A program made the translations under genes and the position numbers. Below the pieces are notes generated by a model, which saw only the letters and a program-made list of their open reading frames with translations, searched no databases and was not told the DNA's origin. Source: Periplaneta americana (lineage: Eukaryota > Arthropoda > Insecta > Blattodea > Blattidae). Taken from it: a stretch of DNA of 64,000 nucleotides. Where the stretch lies: NCBI RefSeq assembly GCF_040183065.1, contig NC_091117.1, positions 101,249,001 through 101,313,000 of the forward strand, given 5' to 3'. This document shows, one piece after another, positions 11,536-22,394 of the stretch. The first letter of the stretch is position 1, and each line of letters starts with the position of its first letter.

Positions 11536-13228
11536 ATAGTACAGTAAGTGTCAAAATGAACACTTTACTCACAAGTTTATCTTCATCCAATCATGTAACA
11601 TTCTGATTGAACTGATTTCGGCCTCAGTGGTGCAACTTGTTTTTACATATCGTACAAGTTTTCGCTTTTCAGACATTGTTCGGCACTAACAAAAACCAAT
11701 CGACAACATGTACCTGTACTATGTAATCATTCACAACCAAATCTCAATTACAATACAAATATACCTGTTCAAAATCATTATTCTGTAAGGTGCTGTACAG
11801 TCAAGATTAAAAATTTGTAGAGTATACAAAAAGGCTGTGGTTAATCCACAAAGCGGATAATTGAGAGTTTAATATTTAAAGCCTTGTTCACATACATTTC
11901 CCTCACTATGACCACTAATTTAAAAGAAACGCATTTATAAATATACAATAAATTAAGAAAATATAGGATCTTTCATTAGAAAAGCGATTGGATCCTCCAG
12001 CTATGCACAGCCTTTACCTGTTATAATGCAGGCTCTTTCATGGGAACTGGAGTCCAGTCATGTTCCTAACGGAAGACTCTATATGTTTCATTTCAAATGC
12101 ACTTGTAGTTAACGAAATGTTATAGTGTCTTGAAATTTAAAATAAGATGAAAGATCTTAAAATATTAATTGAAAATTGTCTTTTGCAGTTCAATGAAGTT
12201 ATAGATTAGACTTTTTTCACTTAATTTTTTAAAGATTTCACAACATTTCGAGTTCCATGAGTTCTAACTTTGTCTTTAGGTGATAAAAAGGGGGATAAGA
12301 AGGGTAACTTACTCGTTGGGGTCATTACAAACAGTTTGACTTTAGCTTACTCGTTGGGGTCATTGCAATTTCCTTTGTGTATGGGACATTCCACAGTAAC
12401 TTATGTTACATTCACACATGTTTGTGAACATACTAAGAATATTAAAACACAAAATTAACTTTTTCATACATTCTTTTGACTTATTTATTGCGGTTAGGAA
12501 TATTCTTCATGGCAGTAATCATTTTGGAGTAATCATTTTGGGTATACAGGAATGTGTTATGACCTATAATAGATTGTCTATATTATCTTTAGATCCTTCT
12601 TTTATGGATAAGTTTTACTACTGCTTCCTTTAGTTTAGAGGGAAAGGTAACCTTTTGCATTTAGGATTAATCGACATGAGGGAAGTATAATTAAAATTTG
12701 CCTTAAAACCTAATCATTTTTGTACCTAGGAGAGTTAAACCATATTACATTTATACATGGAATTAAAGATGCAACAAGCCATGTTAAATTTGAACATGGA
12801 ATTAAAGATGCAACGTATAAGAAATTCATTAGGCTACTTCAGCTTTGATTTATTAGTTTAATGGTTAGTAACTTAATATTTCAGTAATTTGTATAACTAA
12901 CTCAGATTTTCTGGATGTATATTTCCTTTTATCAATGTTATAATCCATAATTTTTCATTTTCTCTTCTCTCAATATATTTTTGCTGAATCACTCCCTAAG
13001 ACGAGATAACCTAGCTCTTCAAAGGGTGTGATAGAATCTGTAGTCTATATTTTGTGATTTGAATGTTACATTTGTGAACTACGTAAGAAAAAATTGTATA
13101 ATATAATATATTTAGTAATAAATGTATTTTCTTCATTTTCTATATACATTTTTAACACATATCACTGATTGTTTCCAACTTTTTTATCGTGTTAATATTT
13201 AGGATTTACCTTGCTAGTAATAAATGTG
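11536..13228. other. No gene recognised
   Basis: AT-rich sequence. A 19-bp phrase, CTTACTCGTTGGGGTCATT, occurs twice near 12309 and 12346. A block around 13035-13130 (GTCTATATTTTGTGATTTG ... AATAAATGTATT) is repeated at about 13397-13495, on the other side of the microsatellite. Confidence 0.5.
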
Positions 13229-13272
13229 TATCATTATTATTATTGTTGTTATTATTATTGTTATTATTATTA

Positions 13273-13325
<53 letters not shown>

Positions 13326-13326
13326 G
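13229..13326. repeat. (ATT)n microsatellite
   Basis: Mostly perfect ATT repeats with a few GTT interruptions at the left end. Confidence 0.95.
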
Positions 13327-13744
13327 TAATTTCTTAGCACTTAATGTTCTAATCATATGTAACATATTGTACACAGCAATGTGATGTAGCTTAGTCTGTA
13401 GTCTATATATTTTATGTTTTGAATGTTATATTTGTAAAATACTTTAAGACAAACCATTGTAGACTTTCACATTTTTTAACAATAAATGTATTATATTATT
13501 ATTGTTTTTATTAATAAAAGTATTGCAATTTCTTAGCCCTTCCTGTTCCAGTCATTTATAACAATGGTGTAGCTTGTAGGCATACAATTACTTTCCTGAG
13601 AAGTAAATCCAATCTCTCCCATCTACCTATTCCGTTTCTCTTACCATTAAATATCACTCTTCTCTATAAGAAATCAAAATTCAGGTCGTCCATGCTCTTA
13701 CTTTAAGGGGGGGGGATAATAGATACCCATGTTCACTCAATAAT

Positions 13745-14086
13745 AGAATATGAAGTGTTAGGGTGGGATCCTTACAAACCCAAATTGATTCAATAGAAAA
13801 GGTCTTAACACAGGGCAGCAAAATATGTCAAAATGGTGAAGATATAGTAAGACTTAGTGTGGGAATTGCTCGACTGAAGGTGACGAAAAACCCAGACTTG
13901 GTGCATTGTTCAAGTCACATATGAGACACAAAGCCTGGACCGACATCAATACTAGACTAGTGAAACCTCATACTTAGGGCTGATCATAATATGAAGTTTG
14001 AATTCAGAAGATCAAGAAGATACGTGGCAAAATTTCCATTTGTAAACAGCACAGTAGTAGTTTGAAACAGCTTGTTTTGCTGTTAG
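13745..14086 (+). mobile_element. Degraded LINE ORF2 C-terminus (CR1/Jockey-like)
   Basis: Across frames I can read WDPYKPKLIQ, RAAKYVK, LGALFKSHMRHKAW and RRSRRYVAKFPFVNSTVV. This order is typical of the C-terminal end of CR1/Jockey-type reverse transcriptases, which ends near WNSL. Several stops and frameshifts; not functional. Confidence 0.65.
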
Positions 14087-14790
14087 ATCTATGCAAAAGA
14101 TAGTAAATATAAATACCTTAAAAACAATACACTTTGCATACTTCCACTCGGTAATGAGTTTTGGAATAATATTCTGGGGAAATTCCACAGATAGTAAAAA
14201 TATATTTCTATTACAAAAAAGAGTAATTAGAATAATAGTAGGTGCGAAATCTAGGGAGTCGTGTAGGACTATTTAAAAAAAAACTACAAATAATGCCCAT
14301 GGCTTGTCAGTATATCTTTTCATTAATAGTCTTCCTCGTATGTAATCGTGAAAACTTTGTAACTAATTCAACAGTTCATAGCATAAATACACGTCAAAAA
14401 AATGACTTTCATACTCCATCGGCAAGTCTATCATGCTATCAAAAAGGAGTGCGTTATATGGCAGTAAAAATTTTTAATAGCCTCCCTATCGATATAAAAA
14501 ATGAAACTCAAAACATAAAATTATTTAGGGCCAAATTAAAGAAGTACCTAATTTCTCACGCCTTCTATTCTGTAGTTGAATTCATGACATTCAATAACAC
14601 TTCATGAAATTGATACTAAAACTATGTGTTGTACTAGTAGACTATATTGTAAATCTCGTCTGTATATATTTCATCTAGACTGTGACTATAAATTAAGATT
14701 TTATAATAGTATTAAGTTTTTTGACTTGTTCCATATTCTAGCTGTAAGCATGTATGAATACCATGGAATGTTAATAAATACAATACAATA
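14087..14790 (+). mobile_element. Second LINE 3' end (Jockey-like RT C-terminus)
   Basis: The frame 14091-14276 has YFHSVMSFGIIFWGNS and LLQKRVIRIIVGAKSR, typical of the end of Jockey-like reverse transcriptases. One frameshift near 14267-14280 leads into 14242-14607, with PMACQYIFSLIVFL, VHSINTRQK and KIFNSLP. A 3' UTR follows, with AATAAA and an ACAATACAATAC tail ending at about 14793. 5'-truncated. Confidence 0.8.
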
Positions 14791-15697
14791 CAATACGAAC
14801 CGACCGGAACGGAACGAACCGGAAATATTCTGTGAGAGACTAATGCTTGTTTTTTAAACGGCAAACGCTCACTTGTCCGAACGGAAGCAACCGGCTGCCA
14901 GTCCTGACGGACAGGGTTCTCGCGACACGACCCTAGCGGAAATTTCCGGGACGGCTGATGGCGATCGTCATCTTTCGTATGTCTTTGTTGGTCTTCGGAG
15001 AAAATTGTGTTGGCTGTTCTCAGTACTTTCCCACTCAACATTGTGCTGGTGCGTTGTTCAGTCAGATTATTCTTAAAATGGATGATGAAAAGTTAATTTT
15101 AACAGTGCTAATAACTCTTCTGTGCTGATTGATCTTCGAAATGTGATGTCTTCCTTCATCATTTCAGGTGTTAATAACAGATGAAGTTCTAAAATTTTTT
15201 CTTCGCTCATACAAAAGTACTGAAAAAAAACATTAATGGATCTTAATACAAAAATGGGAAAAGATGGTGAAATTCATCAAAAACACTTTTTTTATAATGT
15301 TATGACTAGAGCCAGGATTTTATGTAATTACATATTACATAGCTATTTATGTAGCTATAAGGAAAGCTAAAATGTCCGCTAATCATATTAAAGAGATTAT
15401 TATTCCGAAGTTTTAAATGTTTTTACATATTTGGTACATAATAAATATTTTTGTCATATATTACATATTTTTATATATTTTGAAGGATATTGCATGTTTT
15501 GAAAGAATACACATTTTTTCAGAAATTTTCTCTCTACTTAATTTTTAAGTTATGTTTTAAAATTGTTTATAAAGCTTATCCCTTCGTCTTTGGTGTATAA
15601 ATATAATTTAATAACTAAAAATAATAGGCTAACGTATTGTGTCAAAAAGTGGACATCTGTTTGTAATGTTAATAGTTTTATATCCCTTAAGAAGTAA

Positions 15698-15915
15698 TGG
15701 GTCCACACCTGTGAAGTAACGGTTAGCGCGTCTGGCCGCGAAACCAGGTGGCCCAGGTTCGATTCCCGGTCGAGGCAAGGTCGAGCAAATACTGAGTAAC
15801 TTTCGGTGCTGGACCCCGAACTCATTTCACCGGCATTATCACCTTCATCTCATTCAGACGCTAAATAACCTAAGATATTGATAAACGTCGTAAAATAACC
15901 TATTAGAATAAAGAA
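15698..15915 (+). mobile_element. tRNA-derived SINE with a 9-bp duplication
   Basis: A box region GTAACGGTTAGCGCGTCTGG, B box GGTTCGATTCCCGG, and a 3' part ending CGTCGTAAAATAACC. AAGAAGTAA flanks it at 15689-15697 and 15916-15924. It is nested in the hAT element. Confidence 0.88.
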
Positions 15916-16289
15916 AAGAAGTAAAGTGAAAATAGGAACAAATACCAATGCGAAGGGTGGGTCATTGTACTGCTAACGCGGTGAAGGAAAGAGTGAAATT
16001 TACCCTGTGGGTATGACTGTTTGATACAAACACCCCCAATCAATTGCTCTAAAAGAAAACAATAGTTTTTTTTTCTGTTTTCTTGAGAAGCTTATTTTGA
16101 CATCAGGTGATACACGTAACTAGTCTTGCCTTTCGCATCCAAGTTAAAAGACTGAATTTCAATTGACGATTCCTTTACTACTATGGTAAAATTGTGCTGT
16201 GTAAAGTGGGTGACAAATGCATTGGGTGCTTCATGAAGTCACAATAGAATAGCATTTAAAATTTGGACTTCATGTGAGAAATAAAAAAC

Positions 16290-16649
16290 GTGCTCCGTCG
16301 AAATGAAACAAGTTCTTCTTACACAAGTGGTGCTGAAACATTCTTCGCCTTCTATCAGTGAATTTAATAAAAAAAATTGTGCATGGCAATGGTTGTTGCA
16401 AAGATACCATGGTATGAACGTGAAGTGACAAAGTTCCAAGCATTCCTAAGCAAATACTGCAACTTCAATATTTCGCATGAATCAACACTCCGGAAAAATT
16501 ATTTGAACACCAGCTATACTGACACAATGGAAACGATTAGAGCTGGACTTGATAGTTCCTACGTATGGGTTGCCATTGACGAGACGATCAATGACGGCAG
16601 AAAATATGGAAAAATATTTAATTATATTAATTTCGCCTCCAAGCAATAA
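16290..16649 (+). pseudogene. hAT transposase fragment
   Basis: The frame 16377-16649 reads CMAMVVAKIPWYE, ESTLRKNYLN and WVAIDETINDGRKYGK. This resembles the start of the RNase H-like core (first catalytic Asp in the IDET motif) of hAT transposases related to the CGGBP1 type. Upstream codons (SISEFNK) are in another frame, separated by an A run at about 16371-16377. The rest of the transposase is missing. Confidence 0.72.
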
Positions 16650-17249
16650 TTAAATAAGATTGAATCACATGTGCACTTGTAATCTGTTATTAGTGTGCAG
16701 AAATACATCTAATAAAGCTTAGATTTTAAATTACATGTTTTTATTTATTACATAATTCTAGACTGGGATGGCAGAACATGATATGTCACTGTTTGGCCAT
16801 TTTCTATTTTTCAGCTCAGTTGGTAGGTTTCATGAAGATCTATATAGCCTCCTGGCAAAGCATGATATGTCTAGGGTGAATAATTACAGTAATATTAAGT
16901 CCAGTCACCTCATGATCTGTGAAATCTTTCAATTTTGTGAGGTGGCAGAATTTCATAAGTGTACATATCAAGTTTGGTCTTAGAATTTTCTAAAGTGGCA
17001 AACATTGATATGTTGACATAACATGTTTTGCCATCTGCTATTCTGGAAACTTCCAGTTAAAACGTGTGTATTGGTACTCTCATCAGTGCAAGATAATGAT
17101 TAACAACGTTTGAAATTTTAATTTGTTATACAATTCAAATGATGACACTAGTTTATGGCGAGAATCAATAGTCTTATGTGGGTAAAATGTTTGATGTGAT
17201 ATGCATGGTTTGAAATTTCAAAGAAGAGGCTCTTTAATGATACACAAAG

Positions 17250-18790
17250 CCCTGAACAAGTGTGAAGTAATATAACTAGAGCAGGAATATTATAGTTGTG
17301 TGCTTCCTTCTCATCCTTGTGTAGTAGAATTTTAATAATGGATATGAATTAGACGACATAGAGGTCACAACAGATATAAAAAAACAAACTATTACGGACT
17401 TAAGAGGAAAAATTATGGAAACACAGTCAATGCGGTCAACTGCGATGGAGATTACTATAAGTAAGCAAGAATATAATTTTATGGATTTGGAAGAAAATAC
17501 GAAGGAAATCACAGTTCGCAATTAATTACTAATGCATTTGCAGGTAAAGAATTTTACCTATTTGAAGTGTCTTTCATAAATGATGAAAGTGACGAATGTG
17601 ATTCAATTGCTGATAGTGACTGAAGCCCTGGAAATTCTATATCTAAAAATGGAAGAGAATTTTAATTTACTATCAACATAATGATACACGTGAAAGCTAT
17701 AATGAGCAAGACATTTCCGATGTAAATCCTCAACCATTGCAGATAATGGATAGTGAGACATCAGAGACAGATAATAACAACAATAGTACATCCAATAAAT
17801 TCAACAGGGATTGAATACACTAAGAAACAGAGTATAATATTGACAAGGGAAGATTAAATCAATTTTAGAGGAAATGAAGAAACTCAAAAACAGGTGATAA
17901 TAACAAGAGAAGATTCAATCAATTCTACAGTAAATGAAGAAACTCAAGGGCAGGATAATGACAAAAGAAGATCCAATAAATTCTATAAGAAAGTAAGAGA
18001 ATAAAACAAATAAAACATTCAAAGACAGAAGAAGAGAAAATTAAGAAGGAATGTGGGACAGAGTATATTACGAGAAAAGGTGAAATAGTTCCTGCTAAAA
18101 CTTTTAGACCTCTGGGCGGCCTGGTTGGCTCAGTTGGTATAGTGCTGGCCCTCTATGCCCGAGGTTGCGGGTTTGATCCCGGGCCAGGTCGATGGCATTT
18201 AAGTGTGTTTAAATGCGACAGGCTCATGTCAGTAGATTTACTGGTATGTAAAAGAACTGCTGCGGGACAAAATTCCAGCACACCGGCGACGCTGATATAA
18301 CCTCGGTAGTTGCAAGCGTCGTTAAATAAAACATGACATTCTCAAGAAAAACAAACTCATCTTCAGAATTATAAAGAAATCTAAAAAATACTTTCAAAAC
18401 GTAATATTATCCAAAACAAAAGTTAAAGGAAAAATAGAGGACAAAATATTATGCAGCATACATGAAAAATTATTGTAAATTATTCATTGACAAATTCCAG
18501 GGGACGAAACAATTCAATTGTTAAAAAAAAAAAATGTTTTCACATATTCATGGCCTATAATCTAGAGGTCAGATTAATAATCTTATACACAAGAAGAAGG
18601 TTTCTCCATGTGGATTTATTATGTCTGACAGTAGAGGAAAGTATGATCCGATAACTAAAAACAGAGAAACTACAGTATTACCTTCATAAAATAATTTACT
18701 AACATATATCCAAAACACGACAGCCATTATACGCGAAAACGTAGTCAGAAACTATAAAGGGACTTACTGAGCCTCTCTGACCCCTACTCG
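17250..18790 (+). pseudogene. Degenerate transposon-associated coding remnant, SINE-interrupted
   Basis: Readable pieces include acidic/polar runs (DISDVNPQPLQIMD, SETSETDNNN), a tandem 60-70 bp repeat at about 17838-17960 (AAGATTCAATCAATTCTA...), GTEYITRKGEIVPAKTF near 18060-18105, and KHDSHYTRKRSQKL near 18713. The order EY.T.KG...PAK followed by SHY.R is, to my recollection, shared by a family of insect transposon-associated proteins that I cannot name. Many stops. The SINE at about 18114-18332 splits it. Confidence 0.45.
18114..18332 (+). mobile_element. tRNA-derived SINE
   Basis: The head GGTTGGCTCAGTTGGTATAG is an A box and GCGGGTTTGATCCCGG a B box. The body ends AGCGTCGTTAAATAAAAC. 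I could not identify a clear target duplication. Confidence 0.85.
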
Positions 18791-19056
18791 TATTGGTGAG
18801 GATTTCTATGATCCCTACAGATAATTGAAAACTTCACATACTGCAGCTGTACTTGATGGTAAAATATCAGAGGATAGTGACTAGTGAAAACAAACCAGAA
18901 ATAGTTAAAAACGGTAGGTGATTGTAATTCAACTCCTGCCTTATTCTCTAAACAAAACCATTTTTCTTTAAATTAATAATTAATATAGTTCTGAGTTAAT
19001 TTCTTGTGCACTCAAAAGAAAACATTTTATTTAATATTACGATTACAGTTGTTTCA

Positions 19057-19057
<1 letters not shown>

Positions 19058-19112
<55 letters not shown>

Positions 19113-19242
19113 CTTACTTACTGGCTTTTAAGGAACCCGTAGGTTCATTGCCGCCCTCACATAAGCCCGCCATTGGTCCCTATCCTGAGCAAGATTAATC
19201 CAGTCTCTACCATCATATCCTACCTCCCTCAAATCCATTTTA

Positions 19243-19309
<67 letters not shown>

Positions 19310-19310
19310 C
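19058..19310 (-). mobile_element. LINE 3' end flanked by (AAT)n tracts
   Basis: The minus strand 19245-19110 encodes KMDLREVGYDGRDWINLAQD followed by RWRAYVRAA-like text. This continues the C-terminus seen in the LINE tails at 47480 and 62680. AAT repeats lie on both sides (about 19058-19107 and 19245-19310). Confidence 0.8.
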
Positions 19311-19954
19311 TACAAACATCGTGCCTTTCCGCAGAGTTGATGAAGGAAATAGGCCTATACTACATATTTTATGTAAAATTTAAAGTTTTGCCACCTTCTC
19401 ATTTGTCTCTTTTATTTACATTAAAATAATTGGGCAAAAGATGATATGTTGGAAAATTTCAAATTTCAAAGTGCCTATTGAAAAAAAAAGATCAAATCCA
19501 AATTTAAATTCAACATCTCAAGGAAATTATCCATTAAAATACTACTGTCTTAGTTTCCAATATTAATTCCAAGTATTTTTAAATTAAACTCAAAAGTTTA
19601 AAATTGCTCTCCTGTAAAATTATGAAAAGTGCACATATCGTGTTTTGCCATCCCAGTCTAGATTTATCTATATATTTTGTCATTTTTAGCTACATATTTA
19701 TGTACATATTTCTCATTTTAATATTACATAAAATCCGGGCTCTAGTTATGCCTCCATAATTTTTTTCTTTTTTTCCTCCTCATCAGCTAAAGACTCAGTA
19801 AAATAAAATAATCTTCGGAACTACTATCTCACTCCATGTTTAAACCAGACTGCCTGTCGACTGGTACCGGAATATTCCGAGCAGTGAGCGTCAGAGCTTC
19901 CGCGGAAGACGGACTGCTGTAGATTTCCGTTCCGGTCGGTTCGTGCCAGTGAGC

Positions 19955-20190
19955 GTCAACCTTAAGGCGCTTGCCTGTCGATCCAGAGTTGCGCTGGTGT
20001 GCGGGTTCGATTCCCGCTTGGGCTGATTATCTGGTTGGGGTTTTCCGAGGTTTTCCCCAATTGTAAGGCAAATGTCATGTAATCTATGGCGAATCCTCGA
20101 CCTCATCTCGCCAAATATCATTCGCTATCACCAATCCCATCGACGCTAAATAACCTAGTACTTGATACAACATCGTTAAATAATCAATTT
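19955..20190 (+). mobile_element. tRNA-derived SINE
   Basis: The B box GCGGGTTCGATTCCCGC is at about 19997-20013. The body has GGTTGGGGTTTTCCGAGG and ends ACATCGTTAAATAATC. It abuts the right inverted end of the element at 19944; the exact 5' border is unclear. Confidence 0.75.
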
Positions 20191-21487
20191 TAAAAAAGAC
20201 TTCAAATAAGCAGAGGAAGTTACGAAAGCTTGTGGTGGCGAAGAATTTAAAGCGTCTGTGTTGTTAAAAAAAGGGAAGTACTACAAATGGCAGAAAAAGT
20301 GGATAGCCTATATTGATGTATTTGTTACGTGACATTACACAGGAGATATCGCCACATATAGTTGTAAACAACCGTGGATATTTTAAATCTGAAAGTGTAC
20401 TTCAGTGTAATCAAGTGTTGCTTTGTATAATAAGAACTGTAGGCACAGTGTATACGGTAAATCTCTATATGCATTTGAAAAGATTAGTAATCAACTTGAC
20501 AGAAATGTTCGTGTGTCACAATATAATTTGTAATATTTTATTTGTTAATGGCACTGTTATTTTTATTAAAGTATGCGATTTAGCAGTTATATGTAATACA
20601 CAAATGTCTTAATTGTTTGGAAAACAACTAAATGCATTTATGACATTTGGCACAATAATATGAATATTTTCCATTTTGGTAATAAATTAAGTGGCAAGAA
20701 AATGTTCATGTGTCACACCATATAATATTTAATATTTTTTACATTATTAACTATTCCTTTTCATTATGATTTTCTGTTTATATTTTGGAATGCTTACGTT
20801 AAAAAACAGTGATGTGTCTTTCATGAACTCCTAAGTATTTGATTAAATATCCTGTGAAGATCATAGTTATTTCGAAAATGTTACGTGTGTGACTATGGAA
20901 TGACCCATCAGTATTGTCAGTATTGTTACAAATTACAAAACCTGAATTGAATCAGAAGTAGTGACAAAAAAATGTAATGTTGTAGACCTACATCAACATG
21001 ACTATTTTAATCCAGTTTCTAATAGTTTTTAAGGTTTGAAGGCCTTTTGAGGTAGCCTAAACGGTATTGAACATGTGAGGGAAGGGCTATTTCTTGGTAA
21101 TGGATTAGGCCTGTATATTTTATAATATTATTAACTATATATTGTTAAAGTACCTAGTAAATATCGTAATATGTATATTATATAATACTGTAAACGAGAC
21201 AATATCACAGGCTGCAAACTAGATTATTCTTGTTTTTGTATAATTATACGAACATGTATGAAATAAACAAGACTACCATTGGTTAGGTTAGGATAGGATT
21301 ACTTATATATTGTAATCAGGCTATATGCACAAATTTTCCAATATACTACTATCATAACTAAATAGGTAATGTTAACATTAATTTTCATGCGTTTTTGTGG
21401 TGCAAGTTAAAATAATTCAAAGTAAAGTATAACAAAACTCCGACAACATTATAATTATGAACGTCAAATTCTCTTATTTTATTTATT
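20191..21487. other. No gene recognised
   Basis: AT-rich, non-coding in appearance. An open frame of 99 codons at 20313-20612 has no recognisable motif. Confidence 0.5.
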
Positions 21488-21859
21488 TATCCATGGCCAT
21501 AACGAAAAACATGCCTTTACTAAATACTTTTGCGTTTGTAAAGTAGGCTTTTATTCAACATTACTTTATTTCACTAGTGAGATAAAGACTTTACCTCACA
21601 GTTTGTACTTTATCTCACAGTTCATTAGTATTTTCCTAGTACCCGGGTACACACGTATACTTTTCCATTCGACTATTACTCAAGAAGTTAATATATTAGT
21701 TACTAGATGTCACTACCTCTACTTCTTTATTACCATTTCTTAAATATACATACATTCAATCTCCTTCTCTTTTCTCTATCTGCTACGTCGTAATTTGTAC
21801 ATTACATCTATATCTAATATGCATCTTTTTAAAATTTTGTAATAATTTGCCTTTTGGGA

Positions 21860-21945
21860 TGCGAGGAGACTTGAACCTGCGAAGTTGGGTTTATAGGATT
21901 TTAAAACAACACGCGTTAGCCAACTGAGCTAAACAGACACTAGGC
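21860..21945 (-). repeat. tRNA-like segment, copy 1 (also 22764-22850 and 23630-23716)
   Basis: On the minus strand it reads TTAGCTCAGTTGGCTAACGC (A box) and CAGGTTCAAGTCTCC (B box), with acceptor-like ends that do not pair. It is a tRNA-like pol III promoter inside each tandem unit, not a tRNA gene. Copies 2 and 3 have GTAGGTTCATGTCTCC, a changed B box. Confidence 0.65.
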
Positions 21946-22275
21946 TTAAGTAAGTTTTAATATTCCTCTTAAGTTTACAGAAGTAAAATGTGAAATTATT
22001 TTAATCACAATAGTCCCGTGAAAACTTCTAAATAATCCCTGAAACTTCAAAAAGACGAAAATACACGTTTAAAATGAAAAAATATATATTAAAATTATAT
22101 AATTAATTATAATTTGTTATTTATCCAACGCCTTAGATACCATTCTTTACTAATCATGGCCTCCTACATCATGACCTACCTAGTACACGTATTGATTCTA
22201 AAATCCATGCCTTATTTTCAACATATTTTCTTTTATAAAACATAATTTTTCGTTATGGTCACGGATAAAATTACG

Positions 22276-22394
22276 TATGGTACTTGTGAGCATGATCTTT
22301 ATTGCACTCGTGTAATTTAAGCACTCGGCTGACGCCTCGTGCTTAAATCTTTCCACTCGTGCAATAAAGATGCACTTACCTCACAAGTACCATA
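22276..22394. repeat. 119-bp hairpin linker (second full copy at 24077-24195)
   Basis: TATGGTACTTGTGAG pairs with CTCACAAGTACCATA. Inside, ATCTTTATTGCACTCGTG pairs with CACTCGTGCAATAAAGAT, and GCACTCGGC/GCCTCGTGC form the tip. The middle copy (about 23212-23261) has lost the inner arms and tip. Confidence 0.85.

Larger units (their letters stand above)
16769..19650. repeat. Dispersed 18-bp motif TGGCAAAACATGATATGT, seven copies
   Basis: Forward copies or close variants at 16769, 16853, 16943, 16996 and 19431 (one extra base); reverse copies at 17016 and 19633. Copies 16761-16786 and 19633-19659 extend to GACTGGGATGGCA and form an inverted pair inside the hAT element. Confidence 0.7.
15307..19744. 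mobile_element. hAT transposon, defective, 4.4 kb
   Basis: The ends are TAGAGCCAGGATTTTATG (left) and the reverse complement of TAGAGCCCGGATTTTATG (right); 21 of 22 terminal bases match. The flanking 8-bp duplications are GTTATGAC (15299-15306) and GTTATGCC (19745-19752), differing at one base. An 8-bp duplication and TAGAG ends fit hAT, as does the transposase remnant at 16290-16649. The interior carries two SINEs, a second pseudogene, microsatellites and a LINE scrap. Confidence 0.87.
14795..19944. mobile_element. Older element with 20-bp perfect inverted ends, split by a hAT
   Basis: ACGAACCGACCGGAACGGAA at 14795-14814 is the exact reverse complement of 19925-19944. Without the hAT insertion the element is about 700 bp. 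Its left arm contains a short frame near 15079 starting MDDEKLILTV, too short to classify. I cannot define its target duplication, because a LINE tail abuts the left end and a SINE the right end. Confidence 0.55.
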
